Positions 1 through 12,897 of a DNA stretch of 64,000 bases are shown one piece after another. The stretch spans positions 120,238,298-120,302,297 of the forward strand of contig CM042012.1 in NCBI GenBank assembly GCA_023525715.1. Direction: 5' to 3'. The position numbers and the translations under genes were made by a program. This DNA comes from Cichorium intybus. Taxonomy: Eukaryota > Streptophyta > Magnoliopsida > Asterales > Asteraceae. The notes under the pieces are model-generated. The model did not search any database. It was given only the letters and a program-made list of their open reading frames with translations, and was not told the origin of the DNA. The first letter of the stretch is position 1. Each line of letters begins with the position of its first letter.

Positions 1-1008
1 ACAACGACAGAGATGGTGGCGCACGGGGCTGTCAGTGGTGAGTTTGAGGTCGGATCTAGGGTCAGACGGGATTATGACGCTGGTACCATATTAGGGTTAT
101 GTTTTCACATATACAAGTACATTGGGCCTATACCGGACTAAATATACAACATAAGAAGTGATATAAAACATAAATATAATACAATGTAAAATACTAATAG
201 TAACTTCATGAATCATGATCTATTTGAGCATAATTATGCCATTGCAAAAAACAAAAGTGACACCGCTAAAGGCCGGCATCCGCATATGTCTACGACAAAA
301 TCCTTCGATGGAGTAGAGTGTATACAACGTCCTGTATTACTTAGAGTCCACTTAAATAGTAAAAAAACGAAATACTACTAGAAATATATGGACTATGTTT
401 ATTATAAACCCCCTATGCTGACGATGACGCTTTATAAAAAAAATCCAATATAAAGACGAGTTATAAAAATATATATAAAAGACGAAGTAGCTTTATTAAG
501 AATAGTATTTTATGAGATTGAGAAAGTTTTAGTATCCTCGGAGAATATTAAATTTCATAGTTATTTAACTTCTTATTTAATTGTAAATAAATAAACTATT
601 TGTTGTAGTAAAAGTTTGTTAACAATTTTATTTACAATAATTACCTTCAATAAAAGTATTAAAAAAAACAATTAAAAGGGTCGTGGCACAGGACCGGTTT
701 CATAAGACCCGGTTAAGATCCGGTACTAGTTACTATAGGGCCGTTATGAAGTATTTGTTCGGGCCCGGAAGATGATACAACCGATTGAAAGCCCGATTTT
801 GTGCACCTCTACGACCCAATGTCATTTGGTTTTGTTCAAAGCCTACTACATTAAAGGTATTGAAGTTATATCCCTACATGCCTTTTGCAAAGATGGAGCA
901 AAGGTCTTTAATTAAAACATTGTTGAATCAATAAAGCCTCTTGTTACAATATCAGCTCTTGCACAAAGCCAAAGAATTACCCTAATTAATTAGGTCAACA
1001 ATAAAAAC
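1..1008. other. AT-rich intergenic DNA, nothing recognised
   Basis: No open frame with recognisable protein similarity, RNA gene or clear terminal repeat was seen. Composition is AT-rich with homopolymer runs, as expected for plant intergenic DNA. Confidence 0.5.
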
Positions 1009-1340
1009 AAGGGAAATTTTAAAAAATAATAATAAGTTTTCATACAAGTTCGAGTTTGATTTTGTGTTATTTTTTTCAATTAAGTCATTAAGTTTTAATT
1101 TTTTTTCAAATAATCTATATGTTTTCAAATTTGTTTCAATATTGACAATTTGACCGGTCAACTCGGTTGCGAGCCGACGTATCATGGTGACGTGTTAGCC
1201 TTTGATAATGTGACATTTACATGACACTTTTTGATGACATTACTTTCTAGGTGTCAAAAAAAAATGTAATGATTTATCCGAAAAGTGTTAAAATCGGACT
1301 TTTGTTGAAACTTAGTGTCTTTTGGTTAAATTTGCCCTAA
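1009..1340. mobile_element. Short foldback (MITE-like) element, copy 1
   Basis: The left edge (AAGGGAAATTTTAAAAAATA) and the right edge (...TTTGCCCTAA) are inverted relatives of each other: the reverse complement of the right end reads TTAGGGCAAATTTAACC and continues with an AAGTTT..AAAAGTCCGATTTT block that is mirrored on the left. The interior has GTGACGTG and GATGACAT blocks also found in the longer copy at 2412-3209. There is no coding capacity. The two copies define one non-autonomous family, and this one looks shorter and more eroded. I did not find a convincing target duplication, so the superfamily is open. Confidence 0.55.
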
Positions 1341-2411
1341 ATATTAATATATTTTAATTGAAACATATTCATAAAAATTTAAATATATTAAGATGAGTTT
1401 GGTCGCCTAACAAGCCTCAACTTCTTTTTTTTACAATGTCAACTTCAACTTGATAATATCTTAAAAACACCAAAACTATCATTTTATTCAACATTATGCG
1501 ATGTATGTCTGTACTTTATTTAATATTTTTGGAGATACAAGTCTTATAATCAAGTTTTTTGTTGATATGTACTTGAGGACCAAATTTTGTTCTACCCGAG
1601 AATATAGCTACATATTTTGTGTGTGTTTATAAGGGTCTATGCCATATAGAAATTGTCTGTATAAGACAATTGTTAGTACTCAATGTTTTACCAGACTATT
1701 TAGTTTTCTATAAAGTAACTAATGTATCTGTTAAGACAAAAACACTAAAACATATTAGACTAGTGATAATGATTACTCTCAAATTAGGATTTTTCCCCGA
1801 CTATCTCATGATTAAACATTGAGAGGTTAAATGCAATATTCTTTAGGAAATATGAATCGTCATTATCGAAAGACATTATTTATGGATTTTTACCATACTA
1901 CGACTAAATTAAAAATGTGGAAACCTGGAGTTAGTAGTTCAGGATTTTTTTGAAGTTAGTTTAAAGTTAAACTACAAACATGATTGTTAGAAGCATAAAT
2001 ACATCCAATTATTTTTTTATTGTGTCAGTAGGATCAATGATCTCATCATCCCATAATCTTGCAGCCAAATAACAAGCATGTTTTCTCTATCATATGCCTC
2101 AACAAATTACGCATTGTTTTTTCTTCATCTTCCTTCTACCACGACCAAATTACAAAATTACCCCCACAACAATATTTATCCAATACAAAATCAGTTTTTC
2201 CAACTGTTTATTTTTAGTCAGATGTTAGATCTTTTTAATTGACTCAAACTCGAAAACGACGGTATATATAGTATATGGATCAAATTTGTGATTTACCAAA
2301 ATTTTTTTGTTCAACCATTTTCTAATTCAAAATTTAATTATGTAAATAAACATTTCATATTAGAAAATGATAGAATAATTTATTTTAAATTCAATAAATA
2401 TTGGATATAAA
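1341..2411. other. AT-rich intergenic DNA, nothing recognised
   Basis: Only short chance reading frames occur. No domain, RNA or repeat structure was recognised. Confidence 0.45.
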
Positions 2412-2484
2412 TTAGGGTGAATTTAAAAAAAAAACACTAAATTTTCATAAAAATTCGATTTGACATTTTTTTTCAATTAAGTCA

Positions 2485-2592
<108 letters not shown>

Positions 2593-2836
2593 ATTTTGAC
2601 ACTTAGAAAGTGATTCCATCATAAAGAAAGTGATGTCATCAGAAAGTGTGATGTCATCATGTCGTGTAAATACTGACGCAACACCATACCACATCAGCTA
2701 ACAATTTGGGTGACCGGTCAAATGATCAACATTAAAACAAAATTGAAAACATAGCGACTTAATTGAGAAAAACTGAAAACTTAATGACTTAATTGAAAAA
2801 AACACAATGTCAAAATCGAACTTTTATAAAAACTTA

Positions 2837-3181
2837 GGGGTCGTTTGGTTGCGGAAAACTGTTTTCAGTTTTTTAGAAAATATTTTCGGAAAATGAAATG
2901 AAGTTTTTATTTTAATTTTCAGTAGAAAACGCTTTTGGTTAAATTAATGGAGTTTTCATTTTCCGTTTTAGAACATTAGAAAACGCGTTTTAGAAAATTA
3001 GAAAATTGTGGAAAACAACAATTTTAAATTTCCAAGTTCTCTGTAATTTTGGAAAATGGAAAATTTTCATTTTCTAGAAAATTTTTGGAAATTTTGATTA
3101 ACCAAACGCATTTTCTAACTTTATATTTTTCTTAGAAAATTTTCTTGAAAAACTAAAAATTTTCCGCAACCAAACGCACCC
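2837..3181. mobile_element. Tourist-like (PIF/Harbinger-type) MITE, 345 bp
   Basis: The ends are inverted: left GGGGTCGTTTGGTTGCGGAA and, on the other strand, right GGGTGCGTTTGGTTGCGGAA. The element is flanked on both sides by TTA (2834-2836 and 3182-3184), the three-base duplication typical of PIF/Harbinger elements. The interior is AT-rich and non-coding. It has split the right arm of the older foldback element. Confidence 0.85.
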
Positions 3182-3209
3182 TTAAATTTTTTATTTAAAT
3201 TTGCCCTAA

Positions 3210-4548
3210 AAACAATATTTTGTTTGTATCACGGCTGTTTTAAAAAGTCATTAATCATTGTTGTTAAATTAATCATTCTTTTTCTAATTTAGGGGGTGGT
3301 CATTATCAGGGTTGCTGTTGCTGAGCTTTGCACAGGCTTTACTTGGTGGGTACTGTTTGTGCTATCCGAAATTGGCTGCCCACCAAGCATTTGCTACTGT
3401 TGACCGTTAGACTCTTGTTTTATAGTGGTTTAATGAGAGTTAGGTCGATAATACCTTTCATGTTCTTGGTGGATCATTAATATAACATTGCCTTGGCGCA
3501 TGTCTTTCTCATCTTTTAATTAAAACCCTATACTTTTTTCAAATCACACATTTCTCAAATTATTTACTTTTTTCTCCATTCTAAAATAATTCTTAGAATT
3601 CAAAACACAAGATTAATGGACTGGGTTATATTAGAATTTTCTACATGCCAACCTTTAAATTAAACCTCTCCATGCATATGTTTTTTTTTTTTATATATTA
3701 ATTACTCATATAAATTAAAAAGTACAAAAACTAGAGCCTAAAGCCTAAAACTGAAAGTGAAAGTGGGGGTTGTCATTGCTGAAAATGAAAGTCAAGTTTG
3801 TTCACAAGTTAGAGATATTGAAAGTTATTTGGACAATTAAATAAACCTAAACTTTTTAACTTTGAATAATTATTTGTTTTGGTAACTTATCTGGGTAAGT
3901 GTATACTTTTTTCATTTGATATAAACTTTGAAATTTAACTTGTGTATTAAACAATGAATTATATAGAGAATCTCAATCTAACATTAATTAAGCAAGACAA
4001 CCCAAACTCGACCAAACTAAATCATTCTCACCTCTTAGATAGATCATAGAATACATGCATCATCTAGAATTAAAAAGAAAATTAAATCTAAAGTTCATTT
4101 GAAAAGAACGACGTGGGCTCCCCTTTAAAAGTACAAAAATGAATGCAACCACATATGTTTTCTTCATCAAAGATGATACCGCCGACACATTTGATAGTTG
4201 ATACCACTATTATACCTTTACTCACATCCCATGAATAAAATAATTTACGTAACAAAAAAGAAAGAATCATTCAAAAAACAAAATCCCTCACCTCTCCCTC
4301 AATCTCCTCTTTTTGCCGGAAAGAATCCAAAATTTTCAAGAAACCAACACTTGTCGGTTAATGGCTAAGCTTCTGTCTTCATCAAACCCACAAGAATTTA
4401 GCCTCAAAAACAACTAATCAATCTGGGATTCGTACAACAGATCATCACAAGACACCCATGAATGATCCTCGATCTACACAAGTTGACAACACGATTCAAA
4501 AGCTACTATGAACTATAAACTTCATTTTAGAAAGATCAGAAGGCGGCT
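3210..4548. other. Intergenic DNA and probable upstream/leader region of the CASP-like gene
   Basis: No protein or RNA gene was recognised. The last 280 bases (from about 4270) are pyrimidine-rich with CTC runs, as expected for a plant 5' leader, and probably belong to the gene starting at 4549. I could not place a confident TATA box. Confidence 0.4.
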
Positions 4549-5186
4549 ATGGATGACGTACCAGGATCCATGGGGACAAGTGCTGGTTTTGCCTTGAGAC
4601 TTGGACAAACCATTTTTTCATCTGCTTCTCTTCTCTTCATGGCGTATGGTGTTCAGTTTTACAGCTATTCATCTTTCTGGTAATATATCACAAGTTCATA
4701 AATTCGTCATTTTGTTGTCGTTAATTTGATAATTCTAAATTTTGGAACTTTACCAGTTTCTTGGTGACAATCATGGGTTTGGTTATTCCATGGAGTTTCA
4801 CATTGGCACTGCTTGATGGATACTCGGTTCTTGTAACATGCCCAGTTCGGCAAAAGGGTATACTGGTGATTATCGTTATTGGAGATTGGGTAAAGTTTTT
4901 AACTTTTTATTTTCATCTCTTTTATTTGTAGTTTTTTAATCAGAAACATGTAGTGATTGGTTTTGACTGGTGGATTGAAATTTGAAAGCAGATGTTGTCG
5001 ACTTTAACACTAGGTGCGGCTTCTTCAGGTGCTAGTGTGGTGGATATCTTGATGAGGGCGGATGGGTCTTTTTGCCCTTCGAATATATGTAGCCGATATC
5101 TTCTGTCGACCGTATTTGCTTTCTTGTCGTGGTTCTTATCCATGGGTTCTTCCTTGTTCAATCTATGGCTTCTTCCATCTTTGTGA
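4549..5186 (+). CDS. CASP-like membrane protein, subfamily 5 (three exons)
   Basis: Exons are 4549-4679, 4757-4889 and 4992-5186. Both introns (77 and 102 bp) are GT-AG, and the joined frame encodes 152 residues, the usual length for CASPL5 proteins. Four hydrophobic segments are seen at about residues 15-35, 45-63, 78-103 and 125-150. The conserved Arg of TM1 (ALRLGQ, residue 17) and the Asp at the start of TM3 (VIGDW, residue 87) are present. Casparian-strip membrane domain-like proteins form plasma-membrane scaffolds. Members of group 5 are widely expressed and their exact job is mostly unknown. The Met at 4549 gives the short N-terminus normal for the family. The gene looks intact. The subfamily call rests on recognising FCFLVTIMGLVIPWS and the GDW motif. 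Confidence 0.88.
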
Positions 5187-5783
5187 TTTATATTAAAATA
5201 TAGGTGAAACAAGTGGTTATGGGACTTGAAGGCCCCTTTCGTTTAGAACCCAGAATTTGTACATCTATAATTTTTCTTTTAGATTGTAACATAGGTATAC
5301 AAGACTACACTCATATATTATACATTACAGAAGCTTTGGTGTATTAAGTGAAATTATCATAGGATTTCACTCATATCGCCAATATGGAACAAATCTTTGA
5401 GGTGATACCTTTATCTTCTTTATGGTGTTTCTTCATTAGTGCAATTGTTGATTCTAGTGTTTATGTCTACTCACTAGTGTAAGGTTTCATATAGGGAATC
5501 GATTTGGGTATGGGTCTAAGTTGTTATTACCTTTGTAATTGTGTAGATAATGGTTATGGACCTAAAACACCATCGTTGGGTGTTAGGTGTTCCGTGTTGG
5601 CCAAGTTAGAGGTTTTTCGATTTACTAATATTACAAAAATAAAATTTTAGAAACATTAGCATATACGAACACGAGATTTCCACAGATCCAGCCCTAGATA
5701 CCATCACAGGAATTCGGTTGAATTTAGGAGTTTCGAATTGTTAATGTAGTCTAGTTGGATGTCTACCTTAAGCAATACACTAA
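5187..5783. other. 3' flank of the CASP-like gene
   Basis: AT-rich, with a T-rich stretch and ATTATACATTACAG-type sequence that could hold the polyadenylation site. Nothing else was recognised. Confidence 0.4.
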
Positions 5784-5984
5784 GGGGGTGTTTGTTTTTG
5801 AATATGTAAATGTCTTTTGTCTTTTTCCATGTATGTGGAAGAAGATATGGGCCAAAAGTCATTTTCCATGTCTCCTTTCTTCATAAAAAAGATTGTTTGT
5901 TTTAACGTTTTTTTGGAATCATTCATTATAACATTAGTTTTAGTTAAAATAAATGGTAGGGATGAGGAAATGGCATGGGGTGGG

Positions 5985-6550
5985 TGTCCCCATCCCTAAC
6001 TTTCCCCACCCCCACCATCACCCTCTCCCACCCCACCCCACCCTACCTACGCACCCTACGCACTCCATCCACCCCTACCCCTACCCACCACCACTACCCC
6101 TAACTACCACTTTACCTGCATTAACCAACGACCTACCCCACCTATATCCACCCCTACATCCCCCACACCACCCCACCACCACCCACATCCACCCGACCCC
6201 GATCCCACCCGGACCCCAACCCAACCACCCCCACCATGCTAAACCCACCCCTACCCTTACTCCCGCCTACCCTACCCTACCATACCCTATCCACCCTCTC
6301 AACCCACCCCTACCCTACCCAACCCCACCCACCTATCTTACCTTAATCCACCCTACCTCACCCCTACGACCCTGCCCTACCCATAGTTATCCTACCCCAC
6401 CTTCATGTGCCCCATCCTAAACACCCAACCCATCGTACCCTACCCCACCCAAACCCACCCTATCACCTACTCACACACCCCTACCCCACCTTACCTACCT
6501 TACTAGGCTACCCTACAACATCTAACTACCCTCACCCCACCCACCAACCC
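5985..6550. repeat. C-rich degenerate array (CCCTACC/CCACCC units)
   Basis: About 565 bases made almost only of short CCCACCC, CCCTACC and CCTACC words with irregular spacing, almost without guanine. It is the inverted partner of the G-rich array that follows. It is not the plant telomere repeat CCCTAAA. Confidence 0.9.
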
Positions 6551-6554
6551 CTCC

Positions 6555-7385
6555 ATGGTGGATGGGTGTAGGTGTCGGTTGGGGTGGGTGAAGGTAAGGT
6601 AGGTGGGGGTAGGGTGAGGTGGGTATGGTTAGGTAAAGGGTGGGGTGGTTGACGGGTACGTGGATGGGTAGGATAGAGTAAGTGAGGTGGGTAGCGTGAG
6701 GTAGGTTAGTGGGTGGGGGTTGGTAGGGTAGGTAGGGGTGGGTATGTGGATGGGATAGGAGTGGGATGAGTAGGAAAATGATGTGGTAGGGTGGGTGGGG
6801 ATGGGGTTATAGGGTGGCGGTAGGTAGGTGGGGTAGGGTGTTGGGTGAGGTAGGAACGACGGGTGGGTACGGGTAGGGTTGGTAGAGGTTGGGTGGGTGG
6901 AGGTAGGTGGGTGGGTGGGGTAAGGTAGGATAGGTAGGGTGAATAGGGTTAGGACTTGTTGTTGGATAAAGGGTGGGTGGGGTAGGATACGTAGGGGTTC
7001 GGTATGTTGGGCGGGGATAGGGTGGTGTGGTTCAGGGTAGCGGTGGGGGAGGATGGGGCAGGGATGTGGCAGGGTGGGTAGGGGTAAAAGTGGGGTTAGA
7101 TTGGGTGGGTTAGGTAGGTCGTTGGGTGAGGTCGGAACGGAAGGTGGGTACGGGTAAGGGTGGGTGGGTAGGATAGGTGAGGAAGGTAGGGGTAGGGGTA
7201 GGTGGGTAGGATGGGTGAGGCGGGCTAGGGCTAGGGTTAGGTGGGTGCATGGATAAGGTGTGGTAGGTGGTTAGGGGAGGTGGGGTGTGCGGATAGGGTT
7301 TCGGGTAAGGGTAGGGGTGGGTGGATGGGTGGGTACGGTTTTGTTGGGTAGGAGTTGGTGGGCGTGAGTGGTAGGGTGGGGTGGG
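6555..7385. repeat. G-rich degenerate array (GGTGGGTAGGG units), G-quadruplex prone
   Basis: About 830 bases of GGTGGG, GGGTAGG and GGTAGGG words, almost without cytosine, starting right after the palindromic CCATGG at the array centre. Runs such as GGTGGGTGGGTGGGGT (near 6905) satisfy the four-run rule for G-quadruplex formation many times. Confidence 0.9.
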
Positions 7386-7572
7386 GTGAAGTGTCATTGA
7401 AAAGTTTCAAAAAGCTAAAAATTGTGTCTTTTCGAAAAAGATGTGAAAAAGTTATTTTTAGATTTTTTGTCTTCCAGAAAACAAACGATATTTTTAGAAA
7501 AAAAAACATCTACCTTCCCATAGATATTTTTAGGGAAAAAGGCTTTCTGAGGAAAAACAAACACCTTCTAAG

Positions 7573-9779
7573 AAGATTAGATGTGTATCTGTCTAAAAGA
7601 GATACCTTCCTCACAAGACCACCCTATAATCCTAATAAATGTTAAGACGGACTATCCGTCAATGTATCTAGAATAACAATAAAAGACAAAGGACACACTC
7701 CAATCACATTGTCTCGTCTCCTTTGGAAATGCTCCAAAAGGGTCACCTTGTCCTACTACACTGGCAAAAGTTGACCCCCAATAAGTTATTGTATGATTTA
7801 GTGGCGAATCTAGGATTCAAACTTATGGGTGTCCAACTTGAGTGAAATGAAAAAAATCAATGAGTCGGAAAAGTGTGGCTATGGATTCAGGTTGTCAATG
7901 ATATAATCTAAGTATAATAGAGTATTAACTTTAACATCAATTACAAACGTAATTTAAAATTAATGGTAAATGTTTTAGGATTATTCACGGTGAGTTCTCA
8001 TATTTTGAAAACAATCAATAAGTGCATCATTTCTAATACCATCTAACACATCTTTCTAAATATAAGACAGTAAATAGTCATTTATAATTTGATCACTTAT
8101 CTAATTATCAAACCCTTATTTATCAACTGTATTACTACAAAAGTTTGTTCCATTGCAACGGACAAAATCAATGCTAATTTTAATATAACATATATCATTG
8201 TATATATTGTATGTTTGTTTATTTAGACCATTATCTTTTTCGAGTTTCAAATTTCTTTCAAGTTATTATATACAATAAACCAATTAATCAAAATAATATA
8301 TTAGAAAAAGAAAAATCAAGGCTACTTTATATTTGCAAAGTTTAGAACCAGGTGCCGTAAAATGTGATAGTAGGGATCTTAATGACTGCCTTGCGAGTTT
8401 TTGGAGTGGACAAATATCCTCAAGTCAATACTTGGGTAAAGGGATCGAATCAGGTTGATCCCTACAAAAGCAATATGCTCTCCATTCAGGTCCTTATCTC
8501 CAAAGGATTTTTGAATCTTAGAGAAACCTTTGTTTCTTAGAGAGATGCAACTTTGTGTTGTGCATATATTTTTCTCATAAAAATAGTATTGTATTTATCA
8601 TTTGAAACCATATATTAGCTTCTAAAGCTGATAAAAGATTATTGTTTACAGGAGTTATGATAATCATTCTATTTCCAGTTCATCGGATAAAATTAAGAGA
8701 GATTCTACTTTCTAAATTTAAGCTAAAGGTCTTGTCAGAAATCGGATACATTGAGGTTTTCAGTTGCTCCTCTGTTTATTAGATGTATAGATCTCCATAT
8801 GTTATTGCTAGTGACTATGGATGGTGTAATATATTGTCTAAGCTATGGATTCATCCAAGGTCTTGCTAAGGCTCTCACTCGCCTCTCTTAAAATAATATA
8901 ATGTAAAAACAATTGTTGAGTGGACCATTATTATGAAGTTGACTTTCATTACGTTAAAAGATTTTATAAGTGCAGGGTCATTGAATTAAAAAAAATCATA
9001 TCACAGTTCAAGACCTTAATTGAGACACTTTCTTTTAGGTAACTCTCCCAAAACCATATCAATTTATGATGTTTCAATTTCTTTCCTTAGTTAGAATCAT
9101 AAACGAGGAACCATCATGGCATAAAAAAGGAAAAAGACTGACAACTTCAAGTATCTAGTCATAATTTGTCTTGAGACTTACTTGCATATCATGTATTACT
9201 TTTAGTAGAAAATATTAACATAATCCTCTACAATAGTGGATGTCTACAAATAATCGTCATATGAATGTGTGACTTATATAAAAACCCTACTAGGTGGTTT
9301 TCTCAAGTTTTATCCAAGTAAGATACCTGACATGGATTCATATGATGATGGTTTTGAACTAAATCGATATGCCTCAAGTTTTCACTTGATCCATGTTATA
9401 GGTATAATTATGTCCTTTGAACATATATGCATATATTTGTTCCATTCAAGTGTTATGATAAGGACTTGATATGGGCATAATATGATAAATCAAATAAAGT
9501 AGCATATTCATAAATACTCATAGTATTCAAAAGAGAGGTTCTGAAACCATAGGCAAAACATGTTCCAAAAAGACATAGCTGGAGATACTGAAAATTGATT
9601 CAAAATTAAAAATCAATAAACTTCATAAACCAATCCATAGCTCCCACTTGCCCTCAACATTCCTTTTCTGTTTTTCTATATTCCTAAACAAAACATTTAT
9701 TGTTAGTATCTCATATTAAAGGAAAAAGAGAAAAACTTCTAACACATAGTTATACCTGAGTTGCTAGTCTCACCAGCCT
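7573..9779. other. AT-rich intergenic DNA, nothing firm
   Basis: No recognisable coding region. Several short frames exist (for example near 9270-9470), but none resembles a known family. Some of it may be decayed retroelement sequence linked to the copia relic just downstream. Confidence 0.4.
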
Positions 9780-10200
9780 TGCCTTTCATCAATCTTATTA
9801 AATATACACATGTCTAATTCCCCTTCTTCTCACAATGGAAACGGTCAATATATTTCATAGTAATTTCCATATTCTTTAGTTGATAGGCGTTCTTATGGGA
9901 AAAACTTTTCTAGGTGCTTCTCCTTCTATTGTTGGTGGAAATCTTTGACAATGTCATAGAGTTCCAATATGGTTTGGTGCTAAAACATGGTCTTCAACTC
10001 ACCAAGAATCTCATAGGGATTGTAATTCTCCATGTCCTTTTGAATGTTTAGAGTCATAATAGCCAACATGAGGCATGCGACCTTATTTTACTCATCATTC
10101 TTCCTATTCTAGTTTGTTCGAGAAGTAGCAGATGCATTTTCCATAGGTGGATCAAATAGAGCTTCCTCAATAAAGAGCATATTTTTTTCTTGAGACCTAT
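9780..10200 (-). pseudogene. Decayed copia-type gag fragment
   Basis: Read on the minus strand, 10175 to 9950 gives an EALFDPPMEN stretch, then VACLMLAIMTLNIQKDMENY and NPYEILGELKTMF with stops between pieces. This is the pattern of the UBN2/gag region of Ty1-copia elements (MLASM..LQK..E.Y.PYDMI.ELKTMF). Stops and shifts show that it is dead. No matching LTRs were identified. Confidence 0.6.
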
Positions 10201-11830
10201 TCTCAAGTTACGACGCTAATCGTTGAAGTTTGCGCCATTGCTTTGTGGTCAACATTCATAATTTCAAAAAAGACAAACCCTAATCTGTATTACAAAAACT
10301 TTTTATACAATATTGTAAACCAAATTACATAACTTTTATGACAAAAAATAGTCAAACATCACAACCAAACAATAAGCATATCTAATCTAGGCACAGACAA
10401 CACATCAGTCCTATTCAAAAACAAATTTGATGAAAACATTGCTATTTATGCATGTAAAAATCAATAATGTTAATACTTTACTAAAAGTCAAAACATTTAG
10501 TTCATCAAAGTTTCAACAAATTAAATTTATTTTTACTATTTACAAGAACATAAAGAACATGTTGAAGAATAATCAAAACCAAAATAAGTTTTAGATTTAT
10601 GCTTCTAAAAATATCTTTGATATCATTGTTAGAGATTGATATTCAAAACAAGTATAAATAGTACAAAAAATGGAAGCAATAATATTTAAAAGTTTAGTAA
10701 ATCCCAAAGGCATGGGATCGAACTAGAACACAAAAATCAACAAACAATCAACTGTATAATGTCCAGATGCCACCTCAATGTTGGAGATAGATTATCAAAG
10801 CATATAATCACAATACTTGATGCATATAAACTAGGAAACAGAAGTTGCTAGACTTTCAACTTGATCAAACTCTTCCCTTCTTTCTTCCTTGGTAAACTCA
10901 ACGTAAGGGAGAGAGATAGAGAGACAGAGGATGGCAATTGGGTTTGCCCCATGGGAAGTAGTTATGGTTTTGACAATATCTTATATGTTGTGTAAATGAC
11001 CTAGCAAGATCCCCTTTTAGTTATGACAACTTTGACTGTTTCATAAAGATTTTCACTGTCAACAAATAAGGCCCCATATTTCTTTATTATAATTATAATA
11101 ATAAACCTAATTAATTATTAAAACCATTTATGAATTAAATAACTAACTAACTGATTATTTATTTTATTGTGTTATATGTAACAAACTAACTTTTAATTCT
11201 TATTTATTGATAGTTGGTAGATAATAAATATTTATATACTATAAATATTAATATTTATATGTTCATTTTTATGTTGTTAAGTGTGTGACCGTGTTGGGTC
11301 ACAAATGAACATCACAATTAATCTCTTTATTCCTTGCATATTAATTCTATTAGAGATGATGCACATGCTGCAAGAAAATAGCTATATAAAGATATGCAGT
11401 TCTATCTTTGGTTACATGATCATATGACTAGAACACAATTGAACATGGTATTGTTACCCAAACGTGAAATAATACGATGTTGGGGTTGCAAACAAACTAC
11501 GTTTATGTACTCTTAATGAAAAAAATTAATTCTTGTTTGGTCTTGTAATTTTACTTCTTCAAAATTGAAAAGTTTTTATTATTAGTTTTATAATTTTTAT
11601 ATTTCATATTTTTTTAAATTTTAATAAAAAAGATACAAGATGGGGTAGGATAGAAATATATCATTTCTATGGTTTTGGGATGAAATGTGGTGAAAAAAAG
11701 AAGTTGAAATGTCGTTAAGGTACACATGTGATATGTGAAGGGATGTAAAGATGATCATTCCACATAACCTCCATCTCCATGATACAAAACTGTAAGTGCT
11801 CGCTAAGCCTACCACATTTATAGCCATAAC
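10201..11830. other. AT-rich intergenic DNA, possible retroelement debris
   Basis: No coding region recognised. GATATCATTGTTAGAGATTG (near 10620) resembles a decayed junction beside a retroelement, but nothing can be delimited. Confidence 0.35.
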
Positions 11831-12464
11831 TTGATCTTACACCTTTTGAATAGCCTTGTTAATCAAATTAATCTTAATAACAGTGACGATATGTGGCTGT
11901 GGAAAGATGGTAACAATGGCGTGTACTCGATGCAATCTTTGAGACAGTTGATTGATAAATGTAGATGGAATGATGACATGATGAAGTTTGGATTGTTTTA
12001 TCGACTTCCTTTGAAAGTTAACTGTTTTGTTTGAGGATTGTTGAAAGACAGAATACCAGTGGTGACAAACTTGCTGGTAAAGGCGTTAGGCTGAACTCCA
12101 CAATATGTTCTATTTGCAATGATGGGTTAGAAAGTGTGAGGCATTTGTTCTTCGAGTGCCAGTTTGCTGCAGAAGTGTGATACAAGGTTTGCATGTGGTC
12201 TAATGTTCTCACCCGCCCCCAAGGTGTTTGGAGGATATCCCGCCGTTGCTAGACTGTAGTGGTTTGAGCAAGAAGGGGCGTAACTTGAAGCTTGGTCTGT
12301 CCTATTCGGTGATTTGGTTCATATGGAGAGCAAAGAATGATAAGTTATTTAAGAATGTTAATCATTCAGCAATTAGAACATTAGATGACATTCAAGTTAA
12401 GTCTTTTAGTTTTAGTTGGTTTAGACATAGAGGAAAAGTTTTAGATTTTAGTTGGGACATGTAG
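11831..12464 (+). pseudogene. 5'-truncated L1-type LINE: zf-RVT tail of ORF2
   Basis: Fragments in shifting frames read WLWKDGNNGVYSMQSLRQLI, then KDRIPVVTNLL, then CSICNDGLESVRHLFFECQFA, then LSYSVIWFIWRAKNDKLFKN. This is the order of the zinc-binding region (zf-RVT) and C-terminus of plant L1 ORF2. CxxC and HLFFEC are visible. At least one in-frame stop and a frameshift separate the pieces. Reverse transcriptase and endonuclease are missing, as in ordinary 5'-truncated LINE insertions. An AT-rich 3' tail follows to about 12565. Confidence 0.75.
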
Positions 12465-12897
12465 TGTGTTTCACCGTTTAACTGTTTTCGTGTAATGTTC
12501 ATTTGTCTCTAGTGTCTTGCTAGTTGGCTTCCGTTTTGTTGTTATAAAATTTCTACCATTCTAAAAAAGAAGTTAGAACCCACACATTAATTGATAATTT
12601 ATTGTTTCTTTATTAATTATATAAAGATTTTTGTTAAAATTTATAAAATAATTGTTGATATGTAAATGAGGACCATTTTTTAAAATATTATTGGTATTAC
12701 TTTGATGTAAGCAGTAATTGCAAAAGTTGACATGAAATGATTGAATGACTAAAAACATAGCCAAGTTGTGGATGGCCCTAAGCTAATTTAGAACTTCTGC
12801 TTGTTTACAACATTAAGAGTTTGGGATTGTTATTATTTTATTTTTACACAGTGTTATATCATCATATAAAATGGAATGAATCAAAACTAGGAAAATG
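12465..12897. other. LINE 3' tail and 3' flank of the PPR gene
   Basis: AT-rich. It ends with the region that should hold the polyadenylation signals of the minus-strand PPR gene. Nothing else seen. Confidence 0.4.

Larger units (their letters stand above)
5784..7572. mobile_element. Foldback element built of opposed C-rich and G-rich arrays
   Basis: The outer ends are short inverted repeats: left GGTGTTTGTTTTT (from 5788), right its complement AAAAACAAACACC (ending near 7565). CTAAG occurs at both edges (5780-5784 and 7568-7572) and may be a target duplication. Between them the plus strand is C-rich from about 5985 to 6550 and then abruptly G-rich to about 7385. The long reading frames here are low-complexity Pro/His/Thr strings and I do not regard them as genes. 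The terminal motif resembles hAT-type plant MITEs, but superfamily is uncertain. Confidence 0.6.

Noticed and set aside
5953..6420. 155-residue Pro/His-rich reading frame (and minus-strand partners at 7110-7509)
   Set aside because: By-product of the C-rich and G-rich arrays; composition is dictated by CCCACC words, with no domain, codon signal or conserved start.
5985..7385. Interstitial telomere array
   Set aside because: Plant telomere units (TTTAGGG) are not the repeated word; units are irregular GGTGGG and GGTAGGG types and both orientations occur.
9269..9469. 66-residue frame as a small gene
   Set aside because: No similarity, no supporting splice or promoter context, and within the length expected by chance in AT-rich DNA.
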